This document shows, one piece after another, positions 18,301 to 28,396 of a DNA stretch of 64,000 nt (the first letter of the stretch is position 1; each line of letters opens with the position of its first letter). The notes below the pieces were generated by a model. That model worked only from the letters and a program-made list of their open reading frames with translations, was not told the DNA's origin and ran no database searches. The DNA comes from Sphingomonas sp. A2-49 (GTDB lineage Bacteria; Pseudomonadota; Alphaproteobacteria; Sphingomonadales; Sphingomonadaceae). The DNA lies in NCBI RefSeq assembly GCF_025548555.1, contig NZ_JAJLPA010000001.1, forward strand, positions 124,001-188,000. Reading direction: 5' to 3'. A program made the translations under genes and the position numbers.

Positions 18301-18695
18301 GTGCCGGCCCCCGCGATGGACCGCGCCGTGACGACGATATCCTCGCCTGCTCCGCCCGATGCCGTTGCTGCGGCAAGCTCCACCGGCAGTTCGAATGCCT
18401 GCTGGGCGACGGTGAAGATGTCCGTAACCGTCGTATTGCCCTGGGGGCTAGTGATCTCCACGGTGAACGGTCCGCCGACGCGCAGACCCGACTGCGTGAA
18501 CGATCCGTCCGCGCTGGTGGTCGTTTCGGTGCGGGTGTTCGAGGGAACGTTAATGACGGTGACGGTGGCACCCGAAACCGGTGCACCATTCGCGGTGACC
18601 GTGCCGCGGATCGTCGACGTCGTCTCCTGCGCCGATGCGGCGGCCGGAACGATCAGCGCGACCGCGGCCACGCCCAGGAAAAGGTTATTACGCAT
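15357..18695 (-). CDS. TonB-dependent outer-membrane receptor, Oar-like, with carboxypeptidase-regulatory-like N-domain
   Basis: This outer-membrane receptor has 1112 residues. The ATG at 18695 gives a signal peptide (cleavage near ASAQE), which excludes the open frame upstream. Residues of about 28-110 form a carboxypeptidase regulatory-like beta sandwich (TIRGTVTANGAPVSGATV), then a plug domain (about 125-260, with VVTARS and RFTINGVQVGDNFG) and a long beta-barrel ending in GARFSF, the terminal aromatic signal for BAM insertion. This is the Oar-like subclass, often linked to uptake of peptides, glycans or metal complexes. No substrate-specific genes flank it. Its base composition is lower than the neighbours: three 60-base lines I counted (from 17041, 17101 and 17341) are 52% G+C. 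A strong terminator follows. Confidence 0.93.
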   Translation of the reverse strand: MRNNLFLGVAAVALIVPAAASAQETTSTIRGTVTANGAPVSGATVTVINVPSNTRTETTTSADGSFTQSGLRVGGPFTVEITSPQGNTTVTDIFTVAQQAFELPVELAAATASGGAGEDIVVTARSIAGAGTVGSGLRTVLTQEDIRKVASVNRDIRDLERRDPLATLDLSNSRAVSFAGVNPRFNRFTINGVQVGDNFGLNSDANPTGRGPIPFDAISQFSVSIAPIDIRQGNFQGGAIDTVLLSGTNEFHGTGFYSQSRDSLQGKRIGSNVFVTPKYNSETYGATFSGPLIADKLFFMVSAERNTDPRPLTPSTIGQIPGLSQAQVDQITGIAKSVYSYDPGGVVSINNQKDEKIVGRIDWNITTGQRLSLSYINAYESSTVAQGSSTSTSTPGLGLASDYYQRSVLLRAGIAQLNSDWTDNLSTEARFIYKSNKVGSTPLLGNNFAQFTVCTSPTSVVQATGNLVNSCGTGNPTVVFGPDISRQANELFFDTWGGSFEARYTAEGHEVKALAEVNANRTYNYFLQRVNGAYYFDSIADFQNRAASQFDYSNAVSLNSRDAAADFRYQQYTFGLQDTWSISDALTLTYGARYDLYAMRSQVAPNDSFFNRYGFYNTKTYKGLDNFQPRIQAEWKPIHDLRLRAGAAVFGGGSPDIYLSNSFSNTGILTNRISTVTRALAAGGVTTTCASPYNTTALNGVCTAALNGVTGTSIPASVNNYLATATASLRTAPVNAIAQDFRLPSVTKLTLSADYKLFGFNVGANYLYTMTNDAVTFTDLRSVQIGTLPDGRPRYNFLPTPGVTGQTADTNSDILLFNTGKGRSHIAVIRFDKTFDFGLSVGGSYTYQDIKDVSPASSSTATSNYANTAMSDPNNAPYGISADQTKWAFKYNLGFDHAFFGDYKTTFQLFGETRAGRPFSYTMQSTGNRSPVFGTLGTGLGTSGDSRFLFYVPTGTTDPIVSYDSADTQTAVENLISNSVLNKYRGRIAPRNIARNRAFTRIDLHLEQELPTFIGGSRVSIFGDIENLPNLLNKDWGGLRQLGFPQYAPLVQVACLSVATPTGTAPGTGVVNTTPTQRCAQYRYTSFRTPNTAAPNIANSLYLIRVGARFSF

Positions 18696-18875
18696 CGCTA
18701 GTGTCCCCTTTGAGCAGCACGCTCGAAAATCGCGGCACGTTTCATCGCCGTTGCCGCGGCCCATGTGGGTTGAATATTGCGGGTTTGTGACATTGGCGAG
18801 TCGCGAAGGGGGACAGGGCATCTTCCCTTTTTGTGCGTTGCAAAAACGCCACGCTTTCCGGGCTTTGCATGCGGT

Positions 18876-18907
18876 GCCCGCGCCGTAGGGAACCAGCCGG
18901 CGCGGGC
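18876..18907 (-). terminator. GC-rich hairpin after ligA
   Basis: A 10-bp perfect stem (GCCCGCGCCG / CGGCGCGGGC, loop 12 bases) begins five bases after the ligA stop codon. No T tract follows on the minus strand, so it is a candidate Rho-assisted terminator or mRNA-stabilising hairpin rather than a clear intrinsic terminator. The rest of 18696-18875 is the leader of the receptor gene; I see no clear operator or riboswitch in it. Confidence 0.45.
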
Positions 18908-18911
18908 GGGT

Positions 18912-22167
<3,256 letters not shown>

Positions 22168-22173
22168 CCGGGG

Positions 22174-23832
22174 TCAGGCGGTTTCGAGCAGCCGCAGGGC
22201 CTGGGCGCGCGCCTCGTCGGTGACGGTGGCGCCCGACAGCATCCGCGCGATCTCCTCGCGCCGCTCCGCCTCGGCCAGCACGCGGACGCCGGTGCGGGCG
22301 ACGGTGCCGTCATGGCTCTTGGCGATCAGCAGATGCTCCGCGCCGCGGGCGGCCACCTGCGGCGAATGCGTGACGACCAGCAGCTGGGTGTGCTCGGCCA
22401 GCCGCGCCAGCCGCTCGCCGATCGCGCTCGCCACCGCGCCACCGACGCCGCGGTCGATCTCGTCGAAGATCATCGTCGCCGCGCCGCCTTCCTCGGCCAG
22501 CGCCACCTTCAGTGCGAGGATGAAGCGCGACAGTTCGCCGCCGCTGGCGATCTTGGCGAGCGGCGCGAACGGCGCGCCGGGGTTGGTCGCGATCTCGAAC
22601 TCGACGCGGTCCTTGCCGTGAGCGGACCAACCTTCGCGGCCCAGCGTCGCCACGACAGTGCGGAACCGCGCCGCGTCGAGTTTCAGCGGCGCCAGTTCGC
22701 CCGCCACCGCCACGTCGAGCCGTTCGGCGGCGGCATGACGGCGCTGCGACAGGATGTCGGCGGCGGCGTCGAAATCGGCGCGCGCGGCGGCGACCGCGGT
22801 TTCGAGCAGCGCGATGCCGTCCTCGCCCGCCTCGAGCCGATCGAGCTTCGTGCGAAGCTCCCCGGTCAGGGCGGCGAGGTCGTCCGGCTGGACGCGATGC
22901 TTGCGCGCCATGCCGCGCAATTCGAACAATCGCGCCTCATCCTCTTCCTGCGCGCGCGGATCGAAGGCGAGATCGCGACGGGCTTCGGCCAGCTGTTCTT
23001 CGGCCGCCGAGGCCTCGATCACCGCGCGGTCGATCGCGGCCAGCGCCTCGCCCAGCGCGGGATGGTCCGCCGCGATCCGTTCGAGCACGCGCGCGGCCTG
23101 GCGAAGCCGCGCGAGGCCGCCGTCGGAGCCGTCGAGAAAATCGTCGATCGCGGCGAGTTCGTCGGCGATCTTCTCGGCGCGCTGCATGCCGCGCCGCTTG
23201 TCCGCCAGCGCCTCTTCCTCGCCCGGTTCGGCGGCGAGCGCGGTCAGTTCGCCGACCGCATGTTCCAGCCATTCGCGGTCGCGCGCCGCGGTCTCGATCT
23301 CGGCCTTTGCAGCAGCGAGCGCGGCGTCGGCGGCGCGCAGCGTCGCCCAGGCGCGCGCGGTATCGCCCGGATCGACCCGGCCGAAGGCGTCGAGCAGAGC
23401 GCGATGCCCGCGCGCGTTGAGCAGGCCGCGATCGTCGTGCTGGCCGTGGATCTCGACCAGCATCGGCGCCATTTCGCGCAGCAGCGCGGCGCCGGCCGGC
23501 TGGTTGTTGACGAACCCGCGGCTGCCGCCGTCGGCCTTGACGATCCGGCGGACGAGCAGGGGCTCGCCCGGCTCGATCTCGACGCCATTGTCGTCCAGCA
23601 GCGCGGCCAGCGGGCCGGCGGGGGGATCGAAGGTAGCGGTGACGACCGCCTGCGCGGCGCCGTGGCGGACCAGCCCCGTCTCGCCGCGCCCGCCCAGCGC
23701 CAGTCCCAGCGCGTCGAGCAGGATCGACTTGCCCGCGCCGGTTTCACCGGTCAGCACGTCGAGCCCGGCGCCGAATTCCAGGTCGAGTGCCTCGATCAGC
23801 ACCACATCGCGAATGGACAGCGCGGTCAGCAT
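22174..23832 (-). CDS. recN: DNA repair protein RecN
   Basis: This SMC-like ATPase of 552 residues acts in double-strand break repair. Walker A is GETGAGKS near residue 29, the ABC signature is ASGGELSRF near 450, and Walker B is MIFDEIDRGVGG. Between them lies a long charged coiled coil rich in Ala, Glu and Arg (about 160-400). Its start at 23832 matches the family (LTALSIRDVVLIE). The open frame continues through bamD and beyond but is a shadow. I see no GTTC-N7-GTTC LexA site upstream, so SOS control is not evident. It follows bamD on the same strand by 77 bases and ends six bases from the convergent SDR gene. Confidence 0.96.
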   Translation of the reverse strand: MLTALSIRDVVLIEALDLEFGAGLDVLTGETGAGKSILLDALGLALGGRGETGLVRHGAAQAVVTATFDPPAGPLAALLDDNGVEIEPGEPLLVRRIVKADGGSRGFVNNQPAGAALLREMAPMLVEIHGQHDDRGLLNARGHRALLDAFGRVDPGDTARAWATLRAADAALAAAKAEIETAARDREWLEHAVGELTALAAEPGEEEALADKRRGMQRAEKIADELAAIDDFLDGSDGGLARLRQAARVLERIAADHPALGEALAAIDRAVIEASAAEEQLAEARRDLAFDPRAQEEDEARLFELRGMARKHRVQPDDLAALTGELRTKLDRLEAGEDGIALLETAVAAARADFDAAADILSQRRHAAAERLDVAVAGELAPLKLDAARFRTVVATLGREGWSAHGKDRVEFEIATNPGAPFAPLAKIASGGELSRFILALKVALAEEGGAATMIFDEIDRGVGGAVASAIGERLARLAEHTQLLVVTHSPQVAARGAEHLLIAKSHDGTVARTGVRVLAEAERREEIARMLSGATVTDEARAQALRLLETA

Positions 23833-23909
23833 CGCCGCCGATATAGCGCGGGCGGCGCGGATGTTGATCCCTAAACGTTCTGCGGCGCGCACAATTCGCG
23901 CCGCGAGCG

Positions 23910-24878
23910 TCAAGTCGTCGGCGTTTCCGTGCTGGGCGCCGGCGCGCCGGTGGTGCCGCCGCTCGGCGCGACCGGGGTCGGCGTGCCGGGCGCCTCCGCA
24001 TTGGGCGTCGCGGTGCCCGATTCGCCGGGCAGCGACAGCGGCTGCGCACCGGGCGTGCCGACGGGCACGATCGGCTGCCCCGCCGCGATCGGCGCCGCGG
24101 CGGTGTAGGGATGCTCCTGCATCAGCTTGTAGGCATGGCCGTACCAGTCGGTGCCGGGATAATTGGCGCCGAGCACCGCGGTCGCCTTCTGCGCCTCGCC
24201 CGGCAGGCCGAGCGACAGATAGCTTTCGGTCAGCCGCATCAGCGCCTCGGGCGTGTGCGTGGTCTGCTGGTATTTGTCGATGACGGTGCGAAAGCGCAGC
24301 GTCGCCGCCAGCCACTGGCCGCGCGTTTCGTAGAAGCGCCCGATCTCCATCTCCTTGCCGGCAAGGTGATCGTTGACGAGATCGATCTTCAGCCGCGCGT
24401 CGGACGCATAGCGGGTGTTGGGATAGCGGCGGGTCAGTTCGCCGAGCGCGTTGAGCGCCTGCAGCGTGATCTTCTGGTCGCGCGTCACGTCGCGGATCTG
24501 TTCGTAATAGCTGAGCGCGACGAGATAATAGGCGTAGGGCGCATCGCGGTTGCCGGGGTGGACCGACAGGAAGCGCTGCGCCGACTGGATGCTCTCGGTA
24601 TAGTCGCGATTGAGGTAATAGCTGAACGCGCTCATCAGCTGCGCGCGGCGGGCCCAGATCGAATAGGGATGCTGTCGCTCGACTTCGTCGAACAGCACCG
24701 CCGCCTCCTTGTAGCGGCCCTGGTCGAGCCGCTTGCGCGCGGTCGAATAGAGCGTGCCGACATCGCGCGCGACATAGGGCAGGTCGGATTTCGCGCGATT
24801 GCGGGCACAGCCCGCGATCGGAAGCGCGAAGACGGCGATCAGCGCTGCGGCAAGCGCCTTGGACTGGGGGGTACGCAT
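23910..24878 (-). CDS. bamD: outer membrane protein assembly factor BamD
   Basis: This is an outer-membrane lipoprotein of 322 residues. The signal peptide ends in the lipobox LPIAGC, and a string of TPR units follows (about 40-255: YSTARKRLDQGRYKEAAVLFDEVE, the NRDYTESIQSAQRFL and YYLVALSYYEQ helices). BamD holds BamA and recognises the beta-signal of barrel precursors. The C-terminal 60 or so residues form a low-complexity Pro/Ala/Thr/Gly tail, making it longer than E. coli BamD (245 residues). Its ribosome binding site sits inside a near-perfect 15-base palindrome. It is divergent from manA. Confidence 0.95.
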   Translation of the reverse strand: MRTPQSKALAAALIAVFALPIAGCARNRAKSDLPYVARDVGTLYSTARKRLDQGRYKEAAVLFDEVERQHPYSIWARRAQLMSAFSYYLNRDYTESIQSAQRFLSVHPGNRDAPYAYYLVALSYYEQIRDVTRDQKITLQALNALGELTRRYPNTRYASDARLKIDLVNDHLAGKEMEIGRFYETRGQWLAATLRFRTVIDKYQQTTHTPEALMRLTESYLSLGLPGEAQKATAVLGANYPGTDWYGHAYKLMQEHPYTAAAPIAAGQPIVPVGTPGAQPLSLPGESGTATPNAEAPGTPTPVAPSGGTTGAPAPSTETPTT

Positions 24879-24880
24879 CG

Positions 24881-24895
24881 GCTAAGGTCCTTAGC
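24881..24895. promoter_or_regulatory. 15-base dyad over the bamD ribosome binding site
   Basis: GCTAAGG-t-CCTTAGC is a perfect 7-bp inverted repeat with one central base, ending two bases before the bamD ATG. The minus-strand copy contains the AAGGA ribosome binding site. With a one-base centre it cannot form a normal hairpin, so a dimeric DNA-binding protein site is the likelier reading. Confidence 0.4.
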
Positions 24896-24969
24896 GTAAG
24901 CCCGTGCCTGCGAACAATCCCCTGTCTCGCACGTTGGCGCTCACGAGTTTCGATCACGAAAGGACCCCC

Positions 24970-25797
24970 ATGCCGGCTACGTTGCTCCATACCCATCGCG
25001 TCGAAAAGCCATGGGGCCGGCACGATCTGGGCTTCGGGTTCGCGGATGCGCCGGCGGATGGCGCCCCGGTCGGCGAGATCTGGTTTCAGGAGCCCGGCGA
25101 CACCACCCCCGACCTGCTCATCAAATATCTGTTCACCGGGGAAAAGCTGTCGGTGCAGGTCCATCCCGACGACGACCAGGCGCACGCCCGCGGCCTGCCG
25201 CGCGGCAAGGACGAATGCTGGACGATCCTGGCGGCGCGACCCGATTCGACGATCGCGTTGGGACCGAATGCGCCGATGACCGCCGAACAGCTGCGCGCCG
25301 ACGCACAGGACGGGTCGATCGAGGCGGATCTCGACTGGGTGCCGATCAAGGTCGACGATTTCTATTATGCGCCCTCGGGCACGATCCACGCGATCGGCGC
25401 CGGCCTGACGCTGATCGAGGTCCAGCAGAATTCCGAGACGACCTATCGTCTGTACGATTACGGCAGCGACCGCGAGCTGCACCTCGACGACGGCGTCGCG
25501 GTGTCGCACCTGACGCCGTACCAGCCGATCGTCTCGCCGGGGCCGGCGGGGGAGGGGCGTGATATCCTCGTCGAGGGGCCGAAATTCGTGCTGGAACGCT
25601 GGACCGGCGGCACGCGCCAGGTGTCGCTGGCCGACGGGCAGACCGGATGGCTGGTGCCGATCCGCGGGTCGGGCACGGTTGCGGGCGTCGCCTTCACGGC
25701 GGGCGAGTGCGTGACCGTGACGGGCAGCGAGGCGGTGACGGCGAGCGACGATTCCGACCTGCTGTTCGCCTATCCCGGGACGCGGCGTATCGCCTGA
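24970..25797 (+). CDS. manA: class I mannose-6-phosphate isomerase
   Basis: This short cupin-type phosphomannose isomerase has 275 residues and links fructose-6-phosphate to mannose-6-phosphate for GDP-mannose and exopolysaccharide synthesis. Zinc ligands are visible in QVHPDD (near residue 60) and GTIHAIG (near 140), with the EVQQNSETTYRLYDYG strand typical of the compact type. The start at 24970 has GAAAGGA before it; a GTG at 24904 in the same frame would add 22 unlikely residues. The next gene on the strand is a GT4 glycosyltransferase, 43 bases downstream, so the pair may serve a mannose-containing glycan. Confidence 0.92.
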   Translation: MPATLLHTHRVEKPWGRHDLGFGFADAPADGAPVGEIWFQEPGDTTPDLLIKYLFTGEKLSVQVHPDDDQAHARGLPRGKDECWTILAARPDSTIALGPNAPMTAEQLRADAQDGSIEADLDWVPIKVDDFYYAPSGTIHAIGAGLTLIEVQQNSETTYRLYDYGSDRELHLDDGVAVSHLTPYQPIVSPGPAGEGRDILVEGPKFVLERWTGGTRQVSLADGQTGWLVPIRGSGTVAGVAFTAGECVTVTGSEAVTASDDSDLLFAYPGTRRIA

Positions 25798-25840
25798 CAT
25801 GCGGCAGGAAGCGTTAACCCCGATCGGCTAGCGTCGGCCC

Positions 25841-27046
25841 ATGCTCCGCGTACTGACGCTGTCCACCCTGTTCCCCGATGCGACGCGGCCGAATTTCGGT
25901 ATCTTCGTCGAACGGCAGACGCGCGGGCTGGCGCAAGCGCCAGGCGTCGCCGTCAAGGTGGTCGCTCCGATCGGGTTGCCGCCGGGGCCGCTCGCGCTGA
26001 TCCAGCATGGAGACAAGCTGTCGCTGCCGGCACGCGAGACGTGGCGCGGGCTCGACGTGCATCGGCCACGCTTCACGACGATCCCCGGTGTCGGTGGCCG
26101 GTGGCATGCGCATCACCTGCAACGTGCACTGGAGCCGGTGCTCGACGCGGTGCGCGCCGATTTTCCGTTCGAAGTGATCGATGCCTCCTTCTTTTTCCCC
26201 GATGGGCCCGCGGCGGTCGCGCTCGGGGCGCGCTATGGCGTGCCGGTATCGATCAAGGCGCGCGGCGCCGACATCCATCACTGGGGCCGCGCGGCCCCGA
26301 CGGAGGCGCAGGTCGTCGCCGCGGGCCTCGCCGCGGACGGCCTGCTGGCGGTAAGCGGCGCGATGCGCGAGGACATGATGGCGCTGGGCCTGCCCGGCGA
26401 ACGCATCCGGGTCCATCACACCGGCGTCGATCTCGACCGGTTCCGGCCGGTGGACCGGGACGCGGCGAAGGCCGCGCTGGGCATCGCGGGGCCGCTGGTC
26501 CTATCGCTCGGCGCGCTGATCCCGCGCAAGCGACATGACCTCGTGCTCCGCGCCGTCGCGGCGCTGCCGGGCGTGACGCTGGCGATCGCCGGCGAGGGGC
26601 CGGAGCACGGCCGCCTGCTCGACCTCGCCACGGCATTGGGGATCCGCGACCGCGTGCGCATGCTGGGCGGCGTGGCCCACGACATGCTTCCCGCGATCGT
26701 CGGCGCCGCCGACGTCATGGCGCTTGCCTCGGCGTCGGAGGGGCTCGCCAATGCTTGGCTGGAGGCGCTCGCCTGTGGGACGCCGATCGTCATCTGCGAC
26801 GCTGGTGGCGCGCGCGAGGTGGTGACGAACCGGGATGCGGGACGGATCGTCGCGGACGATCCGGAGGCGCTGACGGCGGCGATCCGCGACCTGCTGGACC
26901 ACCCGCCGGCGCCGGCAGCGGTCCGGGCGGCGGCCGAGCCGTTCACCTGGGCCGCGAACACCGCCGCGCTGGTCGAGCATCTGGCCGGGCTGGTCGCGCG
27001 GGGCCGGCGTCGGACCGTCCGCGTCCGTCAGACGTCGAGAGGGTAG
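25841..27046 (+). CDS. GT4-family glycosyltransferase
   Basis: This 401-residue GT-B glycosyltransferase has an N-terminal acceptor domain (STLFPDATRPNFGIFVERQ opening) and a C-terminal nucleotide-sugar domain starting near 200 (LVLSLGALIPRKRHDLVLRA, then GEGPE, and the E-x7-E pair in SEGLANAWLEALACGTP). It has no membrane helix and probably works at the cytoplasmic face on a lipid-linked or nucleotide-linked acceptor. Its short basic tail overlaps the convergent Mth938-like gene by 19 bases. The upstream manA suggests a mannosyl donor, but this is inference from position only. Confidence 0.9.
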   Translation: MLRVLTLSTLFPDATRPNFGIFVERQTRGLAQAPGVAVKVVAPIGLPPGPLALIQHGDKLSLPARETWRGLDVHRPRFTTIPGVGGRWHAHHLQRALEPVLDAVRADFPFEVIDASFFFPDGPAAVALGARYGVPVSIKARGADIHHWGRAAPTEAQVVAAGLAADGLLAVSGAMREDMMALGLPGERIRVHHTGVDLDRFRPVDRDAAKAALGIAGPLVLSLGALIPRKRHDLVLRAVAALPGVTLAIAGEGPEHGRLLDLATALGIRDRVRMLGGVAHDMLPAIVGAADVMALASASEGLANAWLEALACGTPIVICDAGGAREVVTNRDAGRIVADDPEALTAAIRDLLDHPPAPAAVRAAAEPFTWAANTAALVEHLAGLVARGRRRTVRVRQTSRG

Positions 27047-27396
27047 AGCGCCGCCCCGATCATCCGGCCTTCGCCGCGCAGCACGCCCCAGGCGCGCGCG
27101 GCGGCACGGCTGTCCATCGCCTCCACCCCGATCCCGCGCGCGTCGAGCGCATGGACCAGCGCGGCGGGCGGGTGGACCAGTGCCGCCCCCGTCCCCAGCA
27201 ACAGGAATTCCGGTCCGTCGGCGATCAGCGCCCCGAGCGTGTCGAGGGTCAGATCGGCCAACGCCGGCGGGTCCCATGCGCTCGCGGTGTCGGGCGTGAG
27301 CAGCACCGCGCGATGGATCACGTCCTCGTCCAGGCGAAAGCCGGTACCCGCGAAACCGCGGACGATCGGTCCGCCCGCGGCGGCCTCGCGATCCAT
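27028..27396 (-). CDS. Mth938-like domain protein (DUF498, NDUFAF3 relative)
   Basis: This is a small cytoplasmic protein of 122 residues, single alpha/beta Mth938 domain: VRGFAGTGFRLDEDV near the start, LLLGTGAALVHPP in the middle, GIGVEAMDSRAAARAW near the end. The same family includes mitochondrial NDUFAF3, a complex I assembly factor. It lies ten bases after secF on the same strand and is presumably the last gene of the yajC-secD-secF operon, an arrangement I recall from other alphaproteobacteria. Its molecular activity is not known. The ATG at 27396 matches the family length. Confidence 0.88.
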   Translation of the reverse strand: MDREAAAGGPIVRGFAGTGFRLDEDVIHRAVLLTPDTASAWDPPALADLTLDTLGALIADGPEFLLLGTGAALVHPPAALVHALDARGIGVEAMDSRAAARAWGVLRGEGRMIGAALYPLDV

Positions 27397-27406
27397 CCGC
27401 ACCGGC

Positions 27407-28381
27407 TCAGCGGTCCCGCGGGACCACGCGTTCGGCGTTGTCGATTCCCGTCCGGCCCGGCTTTTCGGGGGCGTTGGGTTCCGCACGCAGGCCGAGCGTG
27501 ATGAGCAGCGACGACGACACGTAGATCGACGAATAGGTGCCGACGACGATGCCGAGGATCATCGCCGCGGTGAAGCCGCGCAGCACATGGCCGCCGAGCA
27601 GCAGCATCGCGACCAGCGCGAGCAGGATCGTGACCGATGTCATCACCGTGCGCGGCAGCGTCTCGTTGACCGACAGGTTGATGATCTCGCGCATCTCCAT
27701 CTTGCGATAGCGGCGCATGTTCTCGCGGATGCGGTCGTCGATCACGATCTTGTCGTTGATCGAATAGCCGATGATGGTCAGCACCGCGGCGATGATGTTG
27801 AGGTCGAATTCGAACCCCGACAGCGCGAAGAAACCGATCGTCATCAACAGATCGTGGACGATCGCGACGATGGTCGAGACGCCGAACTGCCATTCGAAGC
27901 GCACGATCGCGAACAGGCCGATGCCCAGCACCGCGAGCACGACCGCGAGCACGCCGTTGCGGATCAGCTCGTTCGACACCTTGCCCGACACGGTCGAATA
28001 GCGGCTGAACGTCGCACCGGGGAACGCCTGGCCCAGCGCAGTCTCAACCTTCTTGACCACGGCGTTGGTCGCGCCGTCGTCCGCGCCGGTCTGCACGGGC
28101 AGGCGGATGATGAGCGTCTGCGGCCCGCCCTGCTGCTGGAGCGAGGCTTCGCCGACGCCGAGGCCGTCGACGACCGAGCGGACCTTGTTCTGGTCCGGCG
28201 GGGTCGCGAAGGTTTCCTCGATCATCAGGCCGCCGGCGAAGTCGACGCCGAAGTTCAGGCCCTTGTAGACCGTCAGGCCGACCGCGAGCGCGCTCAGCAG
28301 CAGCGTGAGGCCGAACGCCCAGCCGCGCAGGCGCACGAAGTCGATATTCGTGTTGTCGGGTACGATTTTCAGGAGGCGCAT
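27407..28381 (-). CDS. secF: protein translocase subunit SecF
   Basis: This 324-residue inner-membrane protein has six helices and one periplasmic loop after the first helix. The opening (LLKIVPDNTNIDFVRLRG), GLNFGVDFAGGLMIEE motif near residue 50 and the helix-rich second half (SINDKIVIDDRIREN, then the RTVMTSVT loop) are those of SecF. With SecD it uses the proton gradient to pull proteins through SecYEG on the periplasmic side. It follows secD by 15 bases. Confidence 0.97.
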   Translation of the reverse strand: MRLLKIVPDNTNIDFVRLRGWAFGLTLLLSALAVGLTVYKGLNFGVDFAGGLMIEETFATPPDQNKVRSVVDGLGVGEASLQQQGGPQTLIIRLPVQTGADDGATNAVVKKVETALGQAFPGATFSRYSTVSGKVSNELIRNGVLAVVLAVLGIGLFAIVRFEWQFGVSTIVAIVHDLLMTIGFFALSGFEFDLNIIAAVLTIIGYSINDKIVIDDRIRENMRRYRKMEMREIINLSVNETLPRTVMTSVTILLALVAMLLLGGHVLRGFTAAMILGIVVGTYSSIYVSSSLLITLGLRAEPNAPEKPGRTGIDNAERVVPRDR

Positions 28382-28396
28382 GTCAGGCCTTTCGCC

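Noticed and set aside
23833-23909. LexA box before recN
   Set aside because: No GTTC-N7-GTTC direct repeat is present in this gap.
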